From Streptomyces spiroverticillatus (GTDB lineage: Bacteria; Actinomycetota; Actinomycetes; Streptomycetales; Streptomycetaceae), in assembly GCA_014650415.1 (NCBI GenBank), contig BMUX01000001.1, positions 248,001-312,000 on the forward strand: 64,000 bases of DNA, read 5' to 3'. Below are positions 47,124 to 55,532 of this stretch, in pieces. Each line of letters opens with the position of its first letter. Positions within the stretch are counted from its first letter, which is position 1. Under the pieces are notes generated by a model. It saw only the letters and a program-made list of their open reading frames with translations, made no database searches and was not told the origin of the DNA. The position numbers were made by a program, and so were the translations under genes.

Positions 47124-47678
47124 GTGCTCACTGTTGGTGACCAGTTCCCCCTGTACGACCTCACCGCCTGTGTCTCCCTGGAGTCCGGCAAGGAGTTCGA
47201 GCAGATCAACCACAAGTCCTACGAGGGCAAGTGGCGCGTCGTCTTCGCGTGGCCCAAGGACTTCACCTTCGTGTGCCCGACCGAGATCGCCGCGTTCGGC
47301 AAGCTGAACGACGAGTTCGCCGACCGCGACGCCCAGATCCTCGGCTTCTCCGGCGACTCCGAGTTCGTGCACCACGCCTGGCGCAAGGACCACCCGGACC
47401 TCACCGACCTGCCGTTCCCGATGATGGCCGACTCGAAGCACGAGCTCATGCGTGACCTCGGCATCGAGGGCGAGGACGGCTTCGCCCAGCGCGCCGTCTT
47501 CATCGTCGACCCGAACAACGAGATCCAGTTCACGATGGTGACCGCCGGTTCCGTGGGCCGTAACCCGAAGGAGGTCCTCCGGGTCCTCGACGCGCTCCAG
47601 ACGGACGAGCTGTGCCCGTGCAACTGGACCAAGGGCGAGAACACCCTGGACCCGGTCGCGCTGCTCTCGGGCGAGTAA
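47124..47678 (+). CDS. ahpC: Alkyl hydroperoxide reductase subunit C (peroxiredoxin)
   Basis: Typical 2-Cys peroxiredoxin of 184 residues reducing hydrogen peroxide and organic peroxides. Peroxidatic Cys51 sits in WPKDFTFVCPTEI; the C-terminal ELCPCNW (Cys164, Cys166) supplies the resolving cysteine, in the CxC form seen in actinobacterial AhpC. GTG 47124 is chosen because AAGGAGA stands seven bases upstream; an in-frame ATG at 47106 would add MPQGER. It is followed by ahpD in the same operon and controlled by the divergent oxyR. Confidence 0.95.
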   Translation: MLTVGDQFPLYDLTACVSLESGKEFEQINHKSYEGKWRVVFAWPKDFTFVCPTEIAAFGKLNDEFADRDAQILGFSGDSEFVHHAWRKDHPDLTDLPFPMMADSKHELMRDLGIEGEDGFAQRAVFIVDPNNEIQFTMVTAGSVGRNPKEVLRVLDALQTDELCPCNWTKGENTLDPVALLSGE

Positions 47679-47729
47679 TTCCCCCGCAGCACGCCCGACC
47701 GTACGGACCACTGAACGGATTGATCTGAC

Positions 47730-48263
47730 ATGGCACTCGACGAACTGAAGTCCGCCGTCCCGGACTACGCCAAGGACCTGCGCCTGAACCTGGGCTCGGT
47801 CATCGGCAACAGCGACCTCCCGCAGCAGCAGCTGTGGGGCACCGTGCTGGCCTGCGCGATCGCCTCGCGCTCGCCGAAGGTGCTGCGCGAGCTGGAGCCC
47901 GAGGCGAAGGCGAACCTCTCCGCCGAGGCGTACACGGCGGCCAAGTCCGCCGCCGCGATCATGGCGATGAACAACGTCTTCTACCGCACGCGCCACCTGC
48001 TCTCCGACCCGGAGTACGGGACGCTGCGCGCCGGTCTGCGGATGAACGTCATCGGCAACCCGGGTGTCGAGAAGGTCGACTTCGAGCTGTGGTCCCTCGC
48101 GGTCTCCGCGATCAACGGCTGCGGCCAGTGCCTGGACTCGCACGAGCAGGTCCTGCGCAAGGCGGACGTCTCCCGCGAGACCATCCAGGAGGCCGTGAAG
48201 ATCGCCGCGGTGATCCAGGCCGTCGGCGTCACCCTCGACTCCGAGGCCGTGCTCTCCGCGTAG
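47730..48263 (+). CDS. ahpD: Alkyl hydroperoxide reductase AhpD
   Basis: Helical disulfide reductase of 177 residues that passes electrons to AhpC in actinobacteria. The active site CGQCLDSHE gives Cys131 and Cys134 (CxxC) with His138, and the preceding [13 protein letters not shown] is the conserved helix. The start at 47730 is 51 bp after ahpC. A stable terminator follows. Confidence 0.96.
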   Translation: MALDELKSAVPDYAKDLRLNLGSVIGNSDLPQQQLWGTVLACAIASRSPKVLRELEPEAKANLSAEAYTAAKSAAAIMAMNNVFYRTRHLLSDPEYGTLRAGLRMNVIGNPGVEKVDFELWSLAVSAINGCGQCLDSHEQVLRKADVSRETIQEAVKIAAVIQAVGVTLDSEAVLSA

Positions 48264-48276
48264 CGGTACGTACGGG

Positions 48277-48312
48277 AAGGGGCCCACCGGCAGCGATGCC
48301 GGTGGGCCCCTT
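48277..48312. terminator. Terminator of ahpCD
   Basis: 15-bp perfect arms (AAGGGGCCCACCGGC) around AGCGAT, 13 bp past the ahpD stop and facing the next minus-strand gene; likely bidirectional. Confidence 0.9.
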
Positions 48313-48323
48313 TCGCGTACGGG

Positions 48324-49070
48324 CTACTTCTTGAGCTGTTCCATCAGCGACCGCATGTCCGCCACCAGGACCTTCTCCCGCACCCCGGACAGGTCGGGCT
48401 CCCCCGACGGCCCGTTGTCGGCGCCCTCCGGCCGCTGCACCGTGGGCTGCACGCTCAGGGACAGGACCACGCCGCCGTCCAGGACGGACAGCTGGGACCA
48501 GGCGAACCCGTCCACCGCGCCGGAGCCGTAGTAGGCCCGGTCGCCCAGCCCCCGGACCTCCCCGAGGGGCAGTTCGTCGCCCAGTCCCGGCGCGTAGACC
48601 GCCGCGCGCTTGCTGCGTACGGCGAACTCGGGGCCCGGGTCGGTCCGGCGGTGCTGCTCGACGGTGAGGGTCACCACGTCGACGACCGTGTCGCCGGGGC
48701 GCACCCCGGCTCGGGGCCGCAGGCCGAGGGTGCACTCCATGGACACCAGTGCCGGGTCGTCGTGGAAGGACGCGGCGTCCGCCGGCGGGTTCCGCTCGCC
48801 GAACACCCGGGACAGCTCCGGCACCCGCAGGTCGCCGCAGTCGCCGTACTTCAACACATACCCGCGCTGGTTAGGGCCCTGGTCCCGGAACACGTACAGC
48901 CCGCCCGCCCACAGCGCCGACGCGACGACCGCCCCGCCGACCGCCCACACCCACGGCAGCTTCCGCCAGACCCGCGCCCGCTCGGCGAGCGTGGGCCCCT
49001 CCTCGGTGTCCAGCAGCTCGGGCCCCGGCCCCTCGTCCGGTCCCCCGACCAGCTCCGGCTCGGTTATCAC
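48324..49070 (-). CDS. Single-span membrane protein of unknown function
   Basis: Protein of 248 residues: acidic cytoplasmic N-terminus (to about 40), one membrane span (about 41-60, VWAVGGAVVASALWAGGLYVF), and an extracytoplasmic domain with a cysteine pair (GDCGDLRVPELS and SMECTLGLR) that is probably disulfide-bonded. The C-terminus is charged (MRSLMEQLKK). GTG 49070 overlaps the stop of the AI-2E permease gene (GTGA), so it is translated with it; a partner or regulator role for that permease is inferred from this coupling only. No family recognised. Confidence 0.78.
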   Translation of the reverse strand: MITEPELVGGPDEGPGPELLDTEEGPTLAERARVWRKLPWVWAVGGAVVASALWAGGLYVFRDQGPNQRGYVLKYGDCGDLRVPELSRVFGERNPPADAASFHDDPALVSMECTLGLRPRAGVRPGDTVVDVVTLTVEQHRRTDPGPEFAVRSKRAAVYAPGLGDELPLGEVRGLGDRAYYGSGAVDGFAWSQLSVLDGGVVLSLSVQPTVQRPEGADNGPSGEPDLSGVREKVLVADMRSLMEQLKK

Positions 49071-50443
49071 GTGGCGTTTCCGTTGCCCTTCTCGTACGTA
49101 CGGTCCTGGGTCGACCCGGACTCGGAGGCCGGTGGTTCGGCGCCCGGTGCCGGGGTCGGGGCGACCGCGTGGGCGGTGGCGCCGTGCGGCTTGGGGGCGG
49201 CCCGCAGGGCGTTCTCCTTGGAGTAGGCCCGCAGATAGCCGACCGCCGTGTTGAGCACCGCCACCAGCGGCACCGCGACCACCGCACCGCCGATGCCGGC
49301 CATCAGACCACCGGCGGCGACCGAGAGGACCACCGCGAGCGGATGGACCCGTACCGCGCGGCCCAGGATGAACGGCTGGAGCACGTGGCCCTCGATCTGC
49401 TGCACGGCCAGCACCACGATCAGCGCCATCAGCGCGACGAAGGGTCCCTGCACGACGAGCGCGACGACGCAGGCCAGCGCACCGGAGATGACCGCGCCGA
49501 CCAGCGGGATGAAGGCGAAGAGGAAGATCACGACGGCGAGCGGCACGGCCATCGGGACGTCCAGGAAGAACAGGCCGAGTCCGATGAAGATGGCGTCGAT
49601 CATGGCCACTATCACCGTGCCCCGCACATAGGCGGTCAGCGTGCGCCAGGCCCGCGGACCCGCGCCCGCCATGCCCGGACGCGCCTGGGCGGGGATCAGC
49701 TTGAGCGTCCACTCCCAGACCCTCTTGCCGTCGTACAGCAGGAAGAGGGTGGAGAACATCGCGAGCAGCATGCCCGTCATCAGCTCGACGATGACCGTGA
49801 CGCCCTGGAGTCCGGCGGAGGTGATCTCCTGGACGTTGGTCCCGATCGCGTCACTGAGGTTCTTGGAGATCTCGTTGATCTGCTTGTCGGTGACGTGGAA
49901 GGGACTGTTCAGCAGCCAGTGGCGGAGGTCCTCGATGCCCTTCTGGACCTTCTCCGTGAGCTCCTGGGCGTTGTCCATGATCTGCCAGACCACGAACCAG
50001 CCGATCAGCCCCATGATCACGAAGCCGAGGATGGCGGTGAAGGCGGTCGCGAGCCCGCGCGGCAGGCCCATCTTCCGCAGCCGCGAGACCGTCGGCTGGA
50101 GCAGTGCGGTGATCAGCAGCGAGCCCATGAACGCGAAGGCGACGAGCTGCACCTGGACGATGATCTGCCCCAGCACCCAGATGACGGCGGCCAGCACCAG
50201 CAGCCGCCAGGACGCCTCGGCGGCGACCCGCAGCCCCCACGGCACGGCGGCCGCGGGCTCGGGCTTGGCGGCCACGGCGGGCGCGTAGTCGGGGGGCGGA
50301 GGAACATGATCGGGCACGTCGACCTCCGGAGCGGCCACGGCGTCGGGATCGGCCTGCGCCTGGGCGCGGCGCTCTTCCAGACGCTCTCCCATGTGGGTCA
50401 GCCGGGCGCCGAGCCCGCCGAGCCACCCTGGTGTCTTCGACAT
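49067..50443 (-). CDS. AI-2E family transporter (TqsA/PerM-like)
   Basis: Membrane permease of 458 residues. A hydrophilic, Pro/Ala-rich N-terminus (1-70) precedes about eight spans: a pair near 76-120, one near 135-160, the long amphipathic linker (about 165-240) typical of the family, then spans within LMTGMLLAMFSTLFLLYDGKRVW, VIVAMIDAIFIGLGLFFL, FAFIPLVGAVISGALACVV and MAGIGGAVVAVPLVAVL. The conserved GxxxPLVG-type segment supports the assignment. Members include putative autoinducer-2 exporters and Na+/H+-linked transporters; substrate here is unknown. The C-terminal tail is polar and probably cytoplasmic. Confidence 0.9.
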   Translation of the reverse strand: MSKTPGWLGGLGARLTHMGERLEERRAQAQADPDAVAAPEVDVPDHVPPPPDYAPAVAAKPEPAAAVPWGLRVAAEASWRLLVLAAVIWVLGQIIVQVQLVAFAFMGSLLITALLQPTVSRLRKMGLPRGLATAFTAILGFVIMGLIGWFVVWQIMDNAQELTEKVQKGIEDLRHWLLNSPFHVTDKQINEISKNLSDAIGTNVQEITSAGLQGVTVIVELMTGMLLAMFSTLFLLYDGKRVWEWTLKLIPAQARPGMAGAGPRAWRTLTAYVRGTVIVAMIDAIFIGLGLFFLDVPMAVPLAVVIFLFAFIPLVGAVISGALACVVALVVQGPFVALMALIVVLAVQQIEGHVLQPFILGRAVRVHPLAVVLSVAAGGLMAGIGGAVVAVPLVAVLNTAVGYLRAYSKENALRAAPKPHGATAHAVAPTPAPGAEPPASESGSTQDRTYEKGNGNAT

Positions 50444-50505
50444 GATGCTGCTTCCTCTTCCCCCCACGGCTCCCCCCGGAGTTGACGGACCCGACCGTAC
50501 ACGTG

Positions 50506-50540
50506 CGGAGCCCCCCACCGTAGGACGGTGGAGGGCTCCG
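50506..50540 (-). terminator. Terminator of the transglycosylase-like gene
   Basis: 16-bp arms (CGGAGCCCCCCACCGT against its complement, one mismatch) around AGG, 44 bp past the stop of the gene that ends at 50584. Confidence 0.8.
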
Positions 50541-50583
50541 TGAAGTTGACTGCCCGGGCGACGTGTACCCGGGATCACGCTTC

Positions 50584-51306
50584 TCAGTACGAGTGGTTGG
50601 CCTGCCAGAAGTTCCAGGCGTCACACGGGCTGCCGTAGCGCTGGTTCATGTAGTTCAGGCCCCACTGGATCTGGGTGGCCGGATTGGTGCGCCAGTCGGC
50701 GCCGACCGAGGACATCTTGCTGCCCGGGTACGACTGGACCAGGCCGTAGGCACCCGAGGTCGGGTTCGTGGCCTTGTAGTTCCAGGTCGATTCCTTCTGC
50801 ACGATGTTGCTGAAGCACTGGAACTGACCGGCCGGCACGATCTGCCGGGCGATGGCCTTGACCTCGGCGACGGTGTACGACGACTGCTGCTCGAAGGAGG
50901 AGGAGTCGCGGGAGGCGGAACGGCTCGCGACGTCCTCGTTCTGCTCGCGCTCCTTCGCCTCCTTCTCGGCCTTCTCCTTGGCGGCCTTGGCGTCGTCGGC
51001 CTTCTGCTTCTTGGCCTTGGCGTCGGAGGCGGCCTTGAGGCGGGCGGACTGCTCGGCCTGCGTCTTGGCGGCTTCGTCGGCGGCTGCGGCCTGCACGTCC
51101 GCCTGCTGCGCGACGGCGGCGGAGGCCACCTGCGCCTGCTGGCCGACGGGGATGTCCGCGAGGAGAGTCGTGTCGGCGGCGGCTGCCTCGAAGTTGTTGT
51201 CGCTCGACGACTGCGGGTCGCCCGATGCGACGCCCACGACGGCGCCGACAGTGGTGACCGCGGTGGCGGAGGCCACTGCGAATCCCCGAACCGAAATCCG
51301 GCTCAC
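50584..51306 (-). CDS. Secreted transglycosylase-like cell wall protein
   Basis: Exported protein of 240 residues. A short signal (VSRISVRGFAVASATAVTTVGAVVGVA) is followed by an Ala/Gln/Lys/Glu-rich helical, coiled-coil-like region (about 35-150) with long Lys/Ala/Asp runs, then an SLT-like domain (about 160-240): FQCFSNIVQKESTWNYKATNPTSGAYGLVQ, where Glu of QKESTWN is the expected catalytic acid, and NPATQIQWGLNYMNQRYGSPCDAW with a disulfide Cys pair. It probably cleaves glycan strands during growth. GTG 51306 has GGAAGGA upstream. Confidence 0.9.
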   Translation of the reverse strand: MSRISVRGFAVASATAVTTVGAVVGVASGDPQSSSDNNFEAAAADTTLLADIPVGQQAQVASAAVAQQADVQAAAADEAAKTQAEQSARLKAASDAKAKKQKADDAKAAKEKAEKEAKEREQNEDVASRSASRDSSSFEQQSSYTVAEVKAIARQIVPAGQFQCFSNIVQKESTWNYKATNPTSGAYGLVQSYPGSKMSSVGADWRTNPATQIQWGLNYMNQRYGSPCDAWNFWQANHSY

Positions 51307-51712
51307 ACGGTTTCCTTCCAGCAGCGTCCGGCCGGTGACCCTCGCGGACGCAATCGCACCCCTGGCGCTGTCCTCCCTACGTGCTGTGTCACGGGAGGCT
51401 CGGACCCGGTGGGCAACTCCCTGGGGAGTGCTCCGTGTTACTCGGGCGGCATACGGCGAAGTCTGTTGATTTGTGTGGTGTTGCACCTCTGGAGGTGCGG
51501 GTGTGCCGTATGCGGGGCCTGACGGAAGCAAGACTCTGCCGGAAGATCAGGCCGACAATCAATTCTTCGTTACGTGTGAAAGGTCACACTGGTTTCAGGG
51601 CTGCGGATTTGTGGAACCCCCGGCGCGACGCGACGCCGCCCGGCTAGGATCACCCGCTTTCCGCGGGGCCCGCCGGGCGGCGCCAACTGCCGTGCCCATC
51701 GGGACACTTGGG
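51307..51712. other. Intergenic region upstream of the transglycosylase-like gene
   Basis: About 400 bp without a supported gene. It must hold the promoter for the minus-strand transglycosylase gene. A short hairpin (ACTCCC/GGGAGT) near 51417-51432 is visible. I looked for the c-di-AMP (ydaO) riboswitch often found before such genes and did not recognise it. Confidence 0.5.
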
Positions 51713-53035
51713 TCAGATCTGACCGTCCTCCAGCATTTCGGTCACCAGCGCGGCGATCTGCGAGCGCTCGGAGCGGGTGAGCGTGACGTGCGCGAAGAGC
51801 GGATGACCCTTCAGCTTCTCGACGACGGCGACCACTCCGTCGTACCGCCCGACCCTCAGGTTGTCCCGCTGGGCGACGTCGTGGGTGAGCACCACCCGCG
51901 AATTCGCCCCGATCCGGGACAGAACCGTCAGAAGGACGTTCCGCTCCAGGGATTGGGCCTCGTCCACGATCACGAACGCGTCGTGCAGCGAGCGGCCGCG
52001 GATGTGGGTGAGCGGCAGGACCTCCAGCATCCCGCGCCCGAGCACCTCCTCGATGACCTCCTTGCCCGCGACCGCGGAGAGGGTGTCGAAGACGGCCTGC
52101 GCCCACGGCGACATCTTCTCGGACTCGGAGCCGGGGAGGTATCCCAGCTCCTGCCCGCCGACCGCGTACAGCGGCCGGAAGACCATCACCTTCTTGTGCT
52201 CCTGGCGCTCCAGTACGGCCTCCAGGCCCGCGCACAGCGCCAGCGCCGACTTGCCGGTGCCGGCCCGCCCGCCCAGCGAGACGATCCCGACCTCCGGGTC
52301 AAGGAGCAGGTCCAGCGCGATCCGCTGCTCCGCACTGCGCCCGTGGATGCCGAAGGCTCCCCGGTCCCCGCGTACGAGCCGGACGTTGCCGTCCGCGGTG
52401 ACCCGGCCCAGCGCCTTGCCGCGCTCCGACTGGAGCACGAGCCCGGTGTGCACGGGCAGGTCGGCGGCCTCGGGGACGTACACCCGCTCCTCGCTGAAGA
52501 GCAGGTCGACCTGATCGGCCTCCAGGGTCAGTTCGGACATTCCGGTCCAGCCGGAGTCGGTGATGGCCAGTTCGGCGCGGTACTCCTCCGCGAGGAGGCC
52601 GACCGAGGAGGCCTTGATGCGCAGCGGCAGGTCCTTGGAGACGACGGTGACGTCGTACCCCTCGGCCTGGAGATTGCGTGCGACGGCGAGAATCCGTGAG
52701 TCGTTGTCCCCCAACCGGTAACCGGCGGGCAGTACACCGGGATCGGAGTGGTTGAGTTCGACCCGCACCGTCCCGCCGAGGTCCCCGATCGGGATCGGGG
52801 CATCGAGGCGGCCGTGCCGGATGCGGTACTCGTCCAGCATGCGCAGGGCCTGCCGGGCGAAGTAACCGAGTTCCGGATGGTGCCGCTTGGCCTCCAGTTC
52901 GGTGATGACCACGATCGGCAGCACGACTTCGTGCTCCTCGAAGCGGGTCATGGAGCTGGGGTCGGCCAGCAGGACGCTGGTGTCGAGAACGTAGGTGCGC
53001 CTGTCGGGAAGGCGGCGCTTAGAGCTGTTCACCAC
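51713..53035 (-). CDS. PhoH family protein with N-terminal PIN domain
   Basis: PhoH2-type protein of 440 residues. A PIN ribonuclease domain (about 12-170) begins [19 protein letters not shown] with the conserved Asp, then [12 protein letters not shown] and [12 protein letters not shown], and is followed by a P-loop ATPase/helicase domain (about 210-440): [12 protein letters not shown] (Walker A), VDEAQS (Walker B) and [14 protein letters not shown]. The pairing suits sequence-specific RNA unwinding and cleavage, as shown for mycobacterial PhoH2. GTG starts at 53035 and 53032 are both possible. Operon partners are absent. Confidence 0.94.
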   Translation of the reverse strand: MVNSSKRRLPDRRTYVLDTSVLLADPSSMTRFEEHEVVLPIVVITELEAKRHHPELGYFARQALRMLDEYRIRHGRLDAPIPIGDLGGTVRVELNHSDPGVLPAGYRLGDNDSRILAVARNLQAEGYDVTVVSKDLPLRIKASSVGLLAEEYRAELAITDSGWTGMSELTLEADQVDLLFSEERVYVPEAADLPVHTGLVLQSERGKALGRVTADGNVRLVRGDRGAFGIHGRSAEQRIALDLLLDPEVGIVSLGGRAGTGKSALALCAGLEAVLERQEHKKVMVFRPLYAVGGQELGYLPGSESEKMSPWAQAVFDTLSAVAGKEVIEEVLGRGMLEVLPLTHIRGRSLHDAFVIVDEAQSLERNVLLTVLSRIGANSRVVLTHDVAQRDNLRVGRYDGVVAVVEKLKGHPLFAHVTLTRSERSQIAALVTEMLEDGQI

Positions 53036-53338
53036 GGAAGGACGTACCCCCTCGTACTGAGGTTGGGGTGCGACGACGTCGCGGGCGGAGGGACCGGACT
53101 CGGCCTCGATGCGCGGGCCGAGAACCGGCCCTCCACGTCGCCTGCGCTTCTTGCTGCGCGAGCGTCCTGGTGCAAAGGGCCTCCCGGGCGAGCGACATCC
53201 AGCCGCTCACTGAGATTCGGCGTCCGTGGTCCGGACGCCGACCTGGAAGGGGTATTCCCTCGAACACGCGCCGCCATACCTGGTCATGGCCAGGACAGAT
53301 GACGCGTATTCGGTACGCCTGGGGGGTACGGGGTGCGG
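53036..53338. other. Intergenic region between PhoH and prenyltransferase genes
   Basis: About 300 bp, no gene supported. A hairpin at 53219-53239 (GGCGTCCG / CGGACGCC) may end the prenyltransferase transcript or precede PhoH. Confidence 0.5.
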
Positions 53339-54100
53339 TCAGGAACCGTAACGCCGGTGCCTGGCCGCGTAGTCGCGCAGGGCGCGCAGGAAGTCGACCT
53401 TGCGGAAGGCGGGCCAGAAGACTTCGCAGAAGTAGTACTCGGAGTGGGCGCTCTGCCAGAGCATGAATCCGGACAACCGCTGCTCACCACTGGTGCGGAT
53501 GACCAGATCCGGGTCGGGCTGGCCGCGCGTGTAGAGGTGTTCCGAGATGTGCTCGACGTCGACGATCTCCGCGAGCTCCTCGAAGGAGGTGCCCTTCTCG
53601 GCGTGTTCGAGGAGCAGCGAACGCACCGCGTCGGCGATCTCCTGGCGTCCTCCGTAGCCGACGGCGACGTTGACCAGTATTCCCTTGTTGCCCGACGTCG
53701 ACTGCTCGGCCTCCTTGAGGACACCCTGCGTTCGTGCAGGGAGGATGTCCATCGTGCCGACGTGGTGGACGCGCCAGCGTCCGTCGGCGGCGAGGTCGCG
53801 CACGGCGCCCTCGATGATGGACAGCAGCGGAGTCAGCTCGGCCTCGGGCCGGTCCAGGTTCTCCGTCGACAGCATCCAGAGCGTGACGACCTCGACGTCG
53901 GTCTCCGCGCACCAGCCGAGGAGTTCCTGGATCTTGCTGGCGCCGGCCTTGTGCCCCTGCTCGGTGGTACCGCCCGCCGCCTTCGCCCAGCGTCTGTTGC
54001 CGTCGAGGATGACGCCGATGTGCTTGGGCACCTGGGCGTGGTCGAGTCGGCCTTCCACCCGGCGTGCGTAGAGCCGATACACCAGGTCGCGCAGGTTCAC
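53339..54100 (-). CDS. Cis-prenyltransferase (isoprenyl transferase, UppS-like)
   Basis: Enzyme of 253 residues that chain-elongates allylic diphosphates with IPP to make polyprenyl diphosphates for cell-wall carriers. The diphosphate-binding loop HIGVILDGNRRWAKA (27-41) with its Asp, TLWMLSTENLDRP (FSxENW-like position), and the terminal region DLVIRTSGEQRLSGFMLWQSAHSEYYF are canonical. Actinomycetes often carry two such enzymes with different chain lengths; which this is cannot be decided from sequence. It is divergent from the aldo/keto reductase gene. Confidence 0.93.
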   Translation of the reverse strand: MNLRDLVYRLYARRVEGRLDHAQVPKHIGVILDGNRRWAKAAGGTTEQGHKAGASKIQELLGWCAETDVEVVTLWMLSTENLDRPEAELTPLLSIIEGAVRDLAADGRWRVHHVGTMDILPARTQGVLKEAEQSTSGNKGILVNVAVGYGGRQEIADAVRSLLLEHAEKGTSFEELAEIVDVEHISEHLYTRGQPDPDLVIRTSGEQRLSGFMLWQSAHSEYYFCEVFWPAFRKVDFLRALRDYAARHRRYGS

Positions 54101-54240
54101 AGCGGTTCCACCCTCTCGTGTTCCCCGAGGCCCGGAAGTCTGCGGTCTGCCGTGGCCCCGAGCCCGTCACACTACTGCGCACGGGCCACACCGTCCCAAC
54201 CCGGTCTGTCACAAGTACGTACGTGATAGGGAGGGGAACC

Positions 54241-55281
54241 GTGACTGACGATTCCCTTCACTACCGCGCGTCCGACGACCGTTACGACACGATGGAGTAC
54301 CGCCGCTCGGGCCGCAGCGGGCTCAAGCTCCCGGCCGTCTCCCTGGGCCTCTGGCACAACTTCGGCGACGACCGTTCCCTCGACTCGCAGCGGGCGATCC
54401 TGCGCCGCGCCTTCGACCTCGGGGTGACCCACTTCGACCTGGCGAACAACTACGGTCCGCCGCCCGGCTCCGCCGAGCTGAACTTCGGCAAGATCTTCGC
54501 GCAGGACTTCGCCCCGTACCGCGACGAGCTGATCCTCTCCACCAAGGCGGGTTACGGGATGCACCCCGGCCCGTACGGCGAGTGGGGCTCGCGCAAGTAC
54601 CTGATGTCATCCCTGGACGCCTCGCTGAAGCGCATGGGCGTGGACTACGTCGACATCTTCTACTCGCACCGCTTCGACCCGGACACCCCGCTCGAGGAGA
54701 CGATGGGCGCGCTGGCGTCCGCCGTGCAGCAGGGCAAGGCGCTGTACGTCGGCGTCTCCTCGTACAACAGCGAGCAGACCGCCGAAGCGGCGCGCCTGCT
54801 GCGGGAGATGGGCGTGCGTCCGCTCATCCACCAGCCGTCGTACTCGATGATCAACCGCTGGACGGAGGACGACGGCCTGCTCGACACCCTGGAGGAGGCG
54901 GGCATGGGCTGCATCTCCTTCGTGCCGCTGGCGCAGGGGCTGCTGACGAACAAGTACCTCAAGGGCATCCCCGAGGGGTCCAGGGCCACCCAGGGCAAGT
55001 CGCTCGACCCGGACCTGCTGAGCGAGGAGGTCGTGCGCCGGCTCAACGGGCTCAACGACATCGCGTCCCGGCGCGGTCAGTCGCTGGCGCAGCTCGCGCT
55101 GTCGTGGGTGCTGCGGGACGAGCGGATGACGTCGGCGCTCATCGGGGCGTCCAGCGTCAAGCAGTTGGAGGAGAACGTGGCGGCGCTCGGGGCTCCGGCT
55201 CTGACCGACGCGGAGCTGAAGGAGATCGACTCCTTCGCGGTCTCCACCCCCGGCACGAACATCTGGGCCGGACGGGGCTGA
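54241..55281 (+). CDS. Aldo/keto reductase (YghZ/L-glyceraldehyde 3-phosphate reductase-like)
   Basis: NADP-dependent oxidoreductase of 346 residues. The catalytic tetrad is in place: Asp and Tyr in FDLANNYGPPPGSAE, Lys in LILSTKAGYGM and His in DIFYSHRFDPDTP. MEYRRSGRSGLKLPAVSLGLWHNFGD at the N-terminus and LIGASSVKQLEENV near the end are typical of the YghZ/KCNAB-like group. It may reduce reactive aldehydes such as methylglyoxal. GTG 54241 has GGGAGGGG upstream; the frame stays open a further 59 codons but without family resemblance. Confidence 0.93.
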   Translation: MTDDSLHYRASDDRYDTMEYRRSGRSGLKLPAVSLGLWHNFGDDRSLDSQRAILRRAFDLGVTHFDLANNYGPPPGSAELNFGKIFAQDFAPYRDELILSTKAGYGMHPGPYGEWGSRKYLMSSLDASLKRMGVDYVDIFYSHRFDPDTPLEETMGALASAVQQGKALYVGVSSYNSEQTAEAARLLREMGVRPLIHQPSYSMINRWTEDDGLLDTLEEAGMGCISFVPLAQGLLTNKYLKGIPEGSRATQGKSLDPDLLSEEVVRRLNGLNDIASRRGQSLAQLALSWVLRDERMTSALIGASSVKQLEENVAALGAPALTDAELKEIDSFAVSTPGTNIWAGRG

Positions 55282-55304
55282 CGCGCCCCGAGGGGGCGCG
55301 GAGA

Positions 55305-55346
55305 CAAAAAACGGGCCGGTCCGTGGGGGGGATACGGACCGGCCCG
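55305..55346 (-). terminator. Intrinsic terminator for the DUF2079 gene (minus strand)
   Basis: 13-bp perfect arms (CGGGCCGGTCCGT) around a nine-base G-rich loop. On the minus strand the hairpin is followed by a T-run (55311 to 55305), an orthodox terminator; it may also stop the facing aldo/keto reductase transcript. Confidence 0.88.
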
Positions 55347-55532
55347 AGGGGGGGTTTCCACCATAACCCTTCGTAAGTGATGCTGCGCACCAGGACGCGA
55401 ATCAATTACTCTCCGAAGTCGACACTGTGCACGGTGCAAGGTGCCGAATCCCTTGCGGCGTATGGCATCGGAGGGCTTTTCGGGGGCGAAAACAGGCCCG
55501 TCGGGGTTCCCCCGTCGGGGGTGTCGCCCAGT

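Noticed and set aside
51307..51560. c-di-AMP (ydaO) riboswitch before the transglycosylase gene
   Set aside because: Common before related Streptomyces genes, but the conserved stems and loops were not recognisable here. A covariance-model search would settle it.
53100..53300. Small open frames on both strands between PhoH and the prenyltransferase
   Set aside because: No ribosome binding site, no family resemblance, Arg/Pro-biased composition.
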